Part shown: positions 6,203-10,635 of the stretch, piece after piece | Numbering within the stretch: the first letter of the stretch is position 1 | How the letters are laid out: every line of letters begins with the position of its first letter | NCBI GenBank assembly: GCA_039933015.1 | Contig: JBDTOX010000048.1 | Coordinates: forward strand, 1 to 10,635 | Source: JBDTOX01 sp039933015 | GTDB taxonomy: Bacteria > Pseudomonadota > Gammaproteobacteria > Burkholderiales > Methylophilaceae | DNA: 10,635 bases | Direction: 5' to 3' | Translations under genes and position numbers: made by a program | Notes under the pieces: model-generated | Told to the model about the DNA's origin: nothing | Database searches by the model: none | What the model saw: only the letters and a program-made list of their open reading frames with translations

Positions 6203-7222
6203 ATGTCCCGTTCGCCCTATATCGTGGAAAAGACCAGCGTCAGCATTGTCATGCTAAAAGTCTTAATCGCCTTGGTGCCGGGTATTTTTGCTTATGTCTG
6301 GATTTATGGCAGCGGCATACTGGCGAGCCTGCTCATCGCTTCAGTTACCGCGCTGGCCTCGGAGGCGCTGGTGCTCAAGTTGCGCAAGCGCCCAATCATG
6401 CCTTTTCTGCTGGATGGCAGCGCGCTGGTAACCGCATGGCTGCTGGCCTTGGCCTTGCCGCCGCTGGCACCGTGGTGGCTGGTAGTGGTCGGCACGCTGT
6501 TTGCGATTGTGATTGCAAAACAGCTTTATGGCGGCTTGGGCTATAACCCGTTCAATCCGGCCATGATAGGCTATGCCGTATTGCTGATTTCGTTTCCGGT
6601 CATCATGACGCAATGGCCTGCACCATCAGAGCTGGCACAAGCGCATTTGAGCTTTATGGAGCACTTGCACTATATTTTCGGGCATGTGCTGCCCGCTGGC
6701 GTCAAGATTGATGCCATCAGCTCAGCTACTCCGCTGGATTACCTCAAGACCCAGCTCACGTTGCAGCATAATGTGACGGATATCAGCCAGGCGCCTATTT
6801 TTGGCCAGCTCGGGGCCAAAGGCGGCGAGCTGGTGATAGGCGCTTATCTTCTGGGCGGGTTGTACCTGTTACAGCAACGTATTATCAGCTGGCATATTCC
6901 TGTGGCGTTCCTGGCTACCTTGGCCGTGATGGCAGGTGCTTTCCATCTGGCTAATCCTGCGCATTATGCCGGTCCACTGTTCCACCTGTTTAGTGGTGCG
7001 GCAGTATTCTGCGCTTTTTTCATTGCCACGGACCCGGTAAGCGGCCCAACTACGCCTAATGGCAAGCTGATTTTTGCTGCGGGCGTTGGTGCTATCACGT
7101 ATCTGATTCGCGTCTATGGCGGCTATCCAGACGGTGTGGCATTTGCCGTATTACTCATGAATATTTGCGTGCCGTTGATTGACGCCTATACCCAACCGCG
7201 CGTCTTTGGACATGATAAGTAG
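6203..7222 (+). CDS. rsxD: electron transport complex subunit RsxD (RnfD)
   Basis: RsxD is the multi-span membrane subunit homologous to NqrB and is thought to form part of the ion or electron path. The 339-residue protein (E. coli about 352) has roughly nine to ten hydrophobic segments. Family signatures visible are LLDGSALVTAWLLALALPP (69 to 87), GLGYNPFNPAMIGY (111 to 124), and ATDPVSGPTTPNGK followed by GGYPDGVAFAVLLMN near the C-terminus. The segment DAISSATPLD at 170 to 179 is the known covalent FMN site of the family, making Thr176 the likely flavinylated residue. The start is supported by AGGA five bases upstream and by the canonical SPYI N-terminus. rsxG follows after 24 bases. Confidence 0.96.
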   Translation: MSRSPYIVEKTSVSIVMLKVLIALVPGIFAYVWIYGSGILASLLIASVTALASEALVLKLRKRPIMPFLLDGSALVTAWLLALALPPLAPWWLVVVGTLFAIVIAKQLYGGLGYNPFNPAMIGYAVLLISFPVIMTQWPAPSELAQAHLSFMEHLHYIFGHVLPAGVKIDAISSATPLDYLKTQLTLQHNVTDISQAPIFGQLGAKGGELVIGAYLLGGLYLLQQRIISWHIPVAFLATLAVMAGAFHLANPAHYAGPLFHLFSGAAVFCAFFIATDPVSGPTTPNGKLIFAAGVGAITYLIRVYGGYPDGVAFAVLLMNICVPLIDAYTQPRVFGHDK

Positions 7223-7246
7223 CTTGGCTACGATAAGAAAATAACC

Positions 7247-7927
7247 ATGAATGTAACCATTATTAAGCATACCCTGCTGACCGCGGCCATACTGATAGTG
7301 TTTACGGCGGTGGGCACGGCCTTGCTGACGGGCACTTTTGAGACGACCAAGGCACCCATCGCCGAGAGTGAGCGCAAGGCCAAATTGCACTTGCTCTCGC
7401 AAGTGCTGCCCGCACGCCTGCACGATAATGATCTTTTGCAAGACGCATTTGAGTTGCCCTCCGAAGAATTGCTGGGTCAGCGTAAAGCTTCAACAGCGTA
7501 TCGTGCCAGTTTAAATGGGCAACCGGCGGGCGTTATTCTTGAGGTCATCGCCCCCGACGGATACAGCGGAGAGATTAAGCTGTTGGTTGGCATTGCCGCT
7601 GATGGAACCTTGACGGGCGTGCGTGTGCTCGCCCACAAGGAAACTCCAGGGCTGGGTGATTATATCGATTTGGCACATAGCGACTGGATCAAGAACTTTG
7701 ATGGCCTGTCGCTTGCCAAACGATCTGATGAAAACTGGAAAGTAAAAAAAGATGGTGGCCAGTTTGATTACATGACAGGTGCTACCATCACTCCACGCGC
7801 AGTGATTAAGGCGATACACAAGGCGCTTAAGTATTTTGATGAGCAACGCGAAATAATTCTTGCAGTGCCGTCAGCCACAGCACCAGTAACCCTGCCTGCG
7901 TCTAAGACCAAAGGAGAAGCGACATGA
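7247..7927 (+). CDS. rsxG: electron transport complex subunit RsxG (RnfG)
   Basis: RsxG is a membrane-anchored periplasmic flavoprotein homologous to NqrC. The 226-residue protein has one N-terminal membrane helix (about 8 to 29) followed by an FMN-binding domain. HKETPGLGD at 130 to 138 is a family hallmark. The flavinylation motif is TGAT at 177 to 180, in DYMTGATITPRAV, so Thr180 should carry covalent FMN attached by an ApbE-type transferase, which is not encoded in this window. The tail after residue 200 is Pro/Ala-rich. The Shine-Dalgarno is weak (AAGAAAA region). The stop overlaps the rsxE start (ATGA). Confidence 0.96.
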   Translation: MNVTIIKHTLLTAAILIVFTAVGTALLTGTFETTKAPIAESERKAKLHLLSQVLPARLHDNDLLQDAFELPSEELLGQRKASTAYRASLNGQPAGVILEVIAPDGYSGEIKLLVGIAADGTLTGVRVLAHKETPGLGDYIDLAHSDWIKNFDGLSLAKRSDENWKVKKDGGQFDYMTGATITPRAVIKAIHKALKYFDEQREIILAVPSATAPVTLPASKTKGEAT

Positions 7928-8619
7928 GCCAGGCTCAAAAAAGCAATTACCGTGAAATCGTTGAAAACGGTTTATGGAAGCAGAATCCGGGTGTAGTCCA
8001 ATTGCTCGGACTGTGCCCAACCCTGGCCGTGACCAGTACCGCGGTCAACGGACTTTCGCTGGGGATTGCAACTTCGCTGGTAATGGCGCTGAGCAATGCT
8101 TCGGTTTCGCCAGTGCGTAAGTTTGTTCCGGATGAGATTCGCATTCCCGTGTTTATTCTGATTATCGCAGCCTTGGTTACCATGATTGATTTATCCATGA
8201 ATGCGTTTGTGCATCCCTTGCATAACGTGCTCGGCATTTTTATTCCGCTTATCGTGACCAATTGCATAGTGCTGGCGCGCGTAGAGGCTTTTGCAGCCAA
8301 AAACCCGACTACGCCTTCCGCATTGGATGGGCTCATGATGGGCCTGGGATTGACCGTGGTACTGACTTTGCTCGGCGCGATCCGTGAACTGGTGGGCAAA
8401 GGTACTGCATTCTCCGGCATCGATCTGGTTTTTGGGCCGCAGGCAAAATCGCTGGTATTACAAGTGATCCCTGATTACCCGGGTTTCCTGCTGGCCATTT
8501 TGCCGCCAGGCGCCTTTATAGGCCTGGGTTTGCTGATTGCTGGCCGCAACTGGATAGAACAGCGTAAAGCTGCGGCTGTCACTGTTGCCCCATCTATGAC
8601 GCCGGCACCTAGCCACTAG
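7924..8619 (+). CDS. rsxE: electron transport complex subunit RsxE (RnfE)
   Basis: RsxE is the second RsxA-like membrane subunit, homologous to NqrD. The 231-residue protein matches the E. coli length and has about six membrane spans. It carries the paired cysteine signatures LLGLCPTLAV (Cys31) and VTNCIVLARVEAFA (Cys114), which with RsxA would complete the intramembrane [2Fe-2S] site. DGLMMGLGLTVVLTLLGAIRE and PPGAFIGLGLLIA are also family-typical. The start is well supported by AGGAG at 7912-7916, seven bases before the ATG, inside the end of rsxG. nth follows after 28 bases, as in E. coli. Confidence 0.96.
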   Translation: MSQAQKSNYREIVENGLWKQNPGVVQLLGLCPTLAVTSTAVNGLSLGIATSLVMALSNASVSPVRKFVPDEIRIPVFILIIAALVTMIDLSMNAFVHPLHNVLGIFIPLIVTNCIVLARVEAFAAKNPTTPSALDGLMMGLGLTVVLTLLGAIRELVGKGTAFSGIDLVFGPQAKSLVLQVIPDYPGFLLAILPPGAFIGLGLLIAGRNWIEQRKAAAVTVAPSMTPAPSH

Positions 8620-8647
8620 CTCGGTAATTACCTGAATAAGTTCGCCT

Positions 8648-9283
8648 ATGAATGCGGAAAAGCGTTACGAGATTTTTCGCAGGCTAAGCATTGCCATTCC
8701 GCAACCGGCTACGGAGCTTGTGCATGGCAGCACTTTCGAACTGCTGATTGCCGTCATCCTGTCGGCACAAGCTACCGATAAAGGCGTAAATCTGGCGACT
8801 GCCAAGCTTTTTCCTGCGGCGAATACGCCGCAAGCCATATTGAGGCTGGGTTTGGTAGGACTTGAACGCTATATCAAAACCATAGGCCTTTACCGCAGCA
8901 AAGCCAGGAATGTCCTGGCAACCTGCAGGATGCTGGTGGATGAGCATGGCGGACAAGTGCCGAATACGCGCGTAGCGCTGGAAAAACTCCCCGGCGTGGG
9001 CCGTAAAACCGCTAATGTCATTCTTAACACGGCTTTTGGTCAGCCCACCATCGCGGTAGATACGCATATCTTCCGACTGGGTAATCGCATCAATATCGCG
9101 CCCGGTAAAACGCCTTTAGAAGTCGAAATGAAATTGATGAAAACGGTACCCAAGGAATTCCTGCAAGATGCGCACCATCTGCTTATTTTGCATGGCCGCT
9201 ATACCTGTGTGGCGCGCAAGCCTAAATGCGGGCAGTGTGTCATTCTTGATTTATGTGAATATAAAGGTAAAGAAGCAGCATGA
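8648..9283 (+). CDS. nth: endonuclease III, DNA glycosylase/AP lyase
   Basis: Nth removes oxidised pyrimidines and cleaves at abasic sites in base-excision repair. The 211-residue protein has the same length and numbering as the E. coli enzyme. The helix-hairpin-helix is LPGVGRKTA with the catalytic Lys120, and the second catalytic residue is Asp138 in AVDTHIFRLGNR. The C-terminal [4Fe-4S] ligands are Cys187, Cys194, Cys197 and Cys203 in the C-X6-C-X2-C-X5-C pattern. Placement directly after rsxE is the known rsxABCDGE-nth arrangement. The upstream 28 bases contain no clear Shine-Dalgarno but do hold the palindrome GGTAATTACC (8623-8632). The last four bases overlap the FIST gene start (ATGA). 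Confidence 0.98.
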   Translation: MNAEKRYEIFRRLSIAIPQPATELVHGSTFELLIAVILSAQATDKGVNLATAKLFPAANTPQAILRLGLVGLERYIKTIGLYRSKARNVLATCRMLVDEHGGQVPNTRVALEKLPGVGRKTANVILNTAFGQPTIAVDTHIFRLGNRINIAPGKTPLEVEMKLMKTVPKEFLQDAHHLLILHGRYTCVARKPKCGQCVILDLCEYKGKEAA

Positions 9284-10371
9284 GAGTTGCTACGGGTTTG
9301 GCTATTGGCAATGAAGTAAATCCGGGTTTGGCAGCTCAGGCGGTAACGCAGGCCATGCACGCCGCAGATATTAGTATCGCGAGTAGCGTCTTGCTGTTCC
9401 TTACCTCCGAATTTGCACGTGACCCCGTACCGGCTTTGCGTGCTGCGGCCAAGGCTGCGAGTTGCACTCAGGTCATGGGCTGTTCTGCGCCAGGAATCTT
9501 TACAGAACAGGACTGGATCCTGGACGCTCCCGCCGCCGCCGCCATGGTTTTCAGTGATGGCGTCAGTTTGCAAGCCGCTTCTGACGAGGAGCCGGAACAA
9601 TTGCTTTTGGCTTTAGCTGCGCCTAATGCCATCAATATCACATGGATGTCGTCACCGGGAGTGCGATTTGGCGGCGTATCCGGGGATGCAGTTGGGCATG
9701 GGCCTTTTTCTGTGTGGCACAATGGTAAAGTCACAGTAAAGGGGCATTGCGAAGCCGCGCTGGTCGGGGTCAATGGCGCATTATCCGCCGCGCATGGCTT
9801 GCGTATGTTGAGTAAAGCCCAGGCGATTACCGATATCGAGGGACATGACCTGCGGCAACTCGCAGGAAAGCCTGCGCTAAGGAGGCTGCATCAGGCCTAT
9901 TTGCAAAACATCACAAATGCCGAGGAGCCATTGCCTTTACATCGCTTGATGGCAGTTTTTGCAGACACCGCGGAGGCAATTGATGGTGGCGATTATCAAT
10001 TGGCGACACTGGTGAGCGGCAATGAATATGATAGTTCTGTCACTCTTGCCAAACAGCTTAAGCCAGGGCAATGGCTGTGCTGGGGGATCCGTGAAACAGA
10101 AGCAGCACAGGCTGATTTGCTGCAAACAGTGATCAGCTTGAATAACCAGTTGGCGGCCAAGCCGGCTTTCGGCCTGTTCTTTTCCTGCCTTGGGCGCGGG
10201 CCATATTTTTATGGCGGGGTGGATCGCGATTTATTACTGTTGCGGCAACAGTTTCCATATATGCCATTCATTGGCTTTTACGGCAATGGGGAAATAGCTC
10301 CCGTTAATGGCACGAGTGAGTTGCTACAACACTCGGTCGTCCTGGGCCTGTTCTCGCAGAAAGCCGCATAG
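9280..10371 (+). CDS. FIST N- and C-domain protein (stand-alone sensor-type)
   Basis: This 363-residue protein matches the FIST family, a two-part ligand-binding module usually found as the input domain of signalling proteins and proposed to bind small molecules such as amino acids. The N-terminal FIST domain covers roughly 30 to 220, with VMGCSAPGIF (65 to 74) and RFGGVSGDAVG (129 to 139). The FIST C domain covers about 220 to 358, with FFSCLGRGPYFYGG (300 to 313) and IGFYGNGEIAP (331 to 341). There is no kinase, GGDEF, methyl-accepting or DNA-binding domain and no signal peptide or membrane segment, so it is probably cytosolic. The start overlaps the nth stop by four bases and the next gene begins one base after its stop, so it is translated as part of the rsx-nth operon. 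The family is confident from motif memory; ligand and role are unknown. Confidence 0.88.
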   Translation: MRVATGLAIGNEVNPGLAAQAVTQAMHAADISIASSVLLFLTSEFARDPVPALRAAAKAASCTQVMGCSAPGIFTEQDWILDAPAAAAMVFSDGVSLQAASDEEPEQLLLALAAPNAINITWMSSPGVRFGGVSGDAVGHGPFSVWHNGKVTVKGHCEAALVGVNGALSAAHGLRMLSKAQAITDIEGHDLRQLAGKPALRRLHQAYLQNITNAEEPLPLHRLMAVFADTAEAIDGGDYQLATLVSGNEYDSSVTLAKQLKPGQWLCWGIRETEAAQADLLQTVISLNNQLAAKPAFGLFFSCLGRGPYFYGGVDRDLLLLRQQFPYMPFIGFYGNGEIAPVNGTSELLQHSVVLGLFSQKAA

Positions 10372-10372
10372 G

Positions 10373-10635
10373 ATGAGCCTGTTTAATCCCAGCCGTGACC
10401 AGGTCCGGCAATTTTTCTTTGATGCCTGGGCCAAATTCAAACGGCAACAGCCGCTGTCTGATCTGGAAGCAATTGCGCTTCAGGTGATGCAGATGCACCC
10501 TGAATATCACAATGTATTAAATGCACCGGAACGCTACCTGGAACAAGCGTACTTTCCGGAAATGGGCGAGACCAATCCTTTCCTGCATATGAGTTTGCAT
10601 CTGTCCATACTGGAGCAAATCGCAATCAATCAGCC
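10373..10635 (+). CDS. DUF1841 family protein, C-terminus cut by window end
   Basis: An ATG one base after the FIST stop opens a frame of 87 complete codons that runs out of the window. The start MSLFNPSRDQVRQFFFDAW, the middle MHPEYHNVL and the segment GETNPFLHMSLHLSILEQ (about 65 to 82) match the DUF1841 family of small proteobacterial proteins of unknown function as I remember it. The His-rich HMSLHLSI stretch is the most conserved-looking part. No signal peptide or membrane span is visible. The Shine-Dalgarno is poor (GCATAGG directly before the ATG), so translation probably depends on coupling to the FIST gene. Only the N-terminal portion is seen; no function can be given. Confidence 0.88.
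   Translation, partial: MSLFNPSRDQVRQFFFDAWAKFKRQQPLSDLEAIALQVMQMHPEYHNVLNAPERYLEQAYFPEMGETNPFLHMSLHLSILEQIAINQ

Noticed and set aside
9529..9546. GCC triplet run in the FIST gene
   Set aside because: In-frame Ala codons; changes would not shift the frame, and the run is ordinary for an Ala-rich helix.
1..10635. Mobile elements, CRISPR arrays, tRNA or phage genes
   Set aside because: No integrase or transposase frames, no spaced direct repeats, no cloverleaf-like sequence and no compositional break were seen.

Overview
The window looks like chromosomal core sequence from a betaproteobacterium. The dapA-bamC pair, a proteobacterial-type rsx/rnfABCDGE-nth operon and a DUF1841 protein all fit that group. 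The roughly even base composition and the protein flavour suggest the Nitrosomonadales/Gallionellaceae/Methylophilaceae side, but this is an inference from remembered family sequences, not a database result. I see no transposase, integrase, tRNA, rRNA, CRISPR array or compositional island.

Left block, minus strand (1 to 2990). In transcription order it holds dapA (lysine/diaminopimelate synthesis), bamC (outer-membrane assembly lipoprotein), an MBL-fold metallo-hydrolase of the YycJ/WalJ/PhnP-like group, and the first 21 codons of an unrecognised gene that leaves the window at base 1. Gaps are about 14, 41 and 7 bases, so these are probably one transcript starting in front of dapA.

Divergent intergenic region (2991 to 3234). 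This is AT-rich and contains a good TATAAT box facing right, a weaker box facing left toward dapA, and several short dyads.

Right block, plus strand (3235 to the end). It holds rsxA, rsxB, rsxC, rsxD, rsxG, rsxE, nth, a FIST-domain protein and a DUF1841 protein cut by the window end. rsxA/rsxB, rsxB/rsxC, rsxG/rsxE and nth/FIST overlap by 1 to 4 bases, and FIST to DUF1841 is a 1-base gap. The largest gap is the 105 bases between rsxC and rsxD. The Rsx/Rnf proteins form a membrane ferredoxin:NAD oxidoreductase-type electron-transfer complex. All expected iron-sulfur cysteines and both flavinylation threonines are visible. nth encodes endonuclease III with its own [4Fe-4S] cluster, as in the known rsxABCDGE-nth order of E. 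coli.

I found no clearly new system. The points most worth a second look are the extension of the rsx-nth operon by a stand-alone FIST sensor-type protein and DUF1841, the structured rsxC-rsxD gap with a possible 12-codon minicistron, a (CTTG)4 tract in the bamC signal peptide, and altered residues in the lysine-feedback pocket of DapA.
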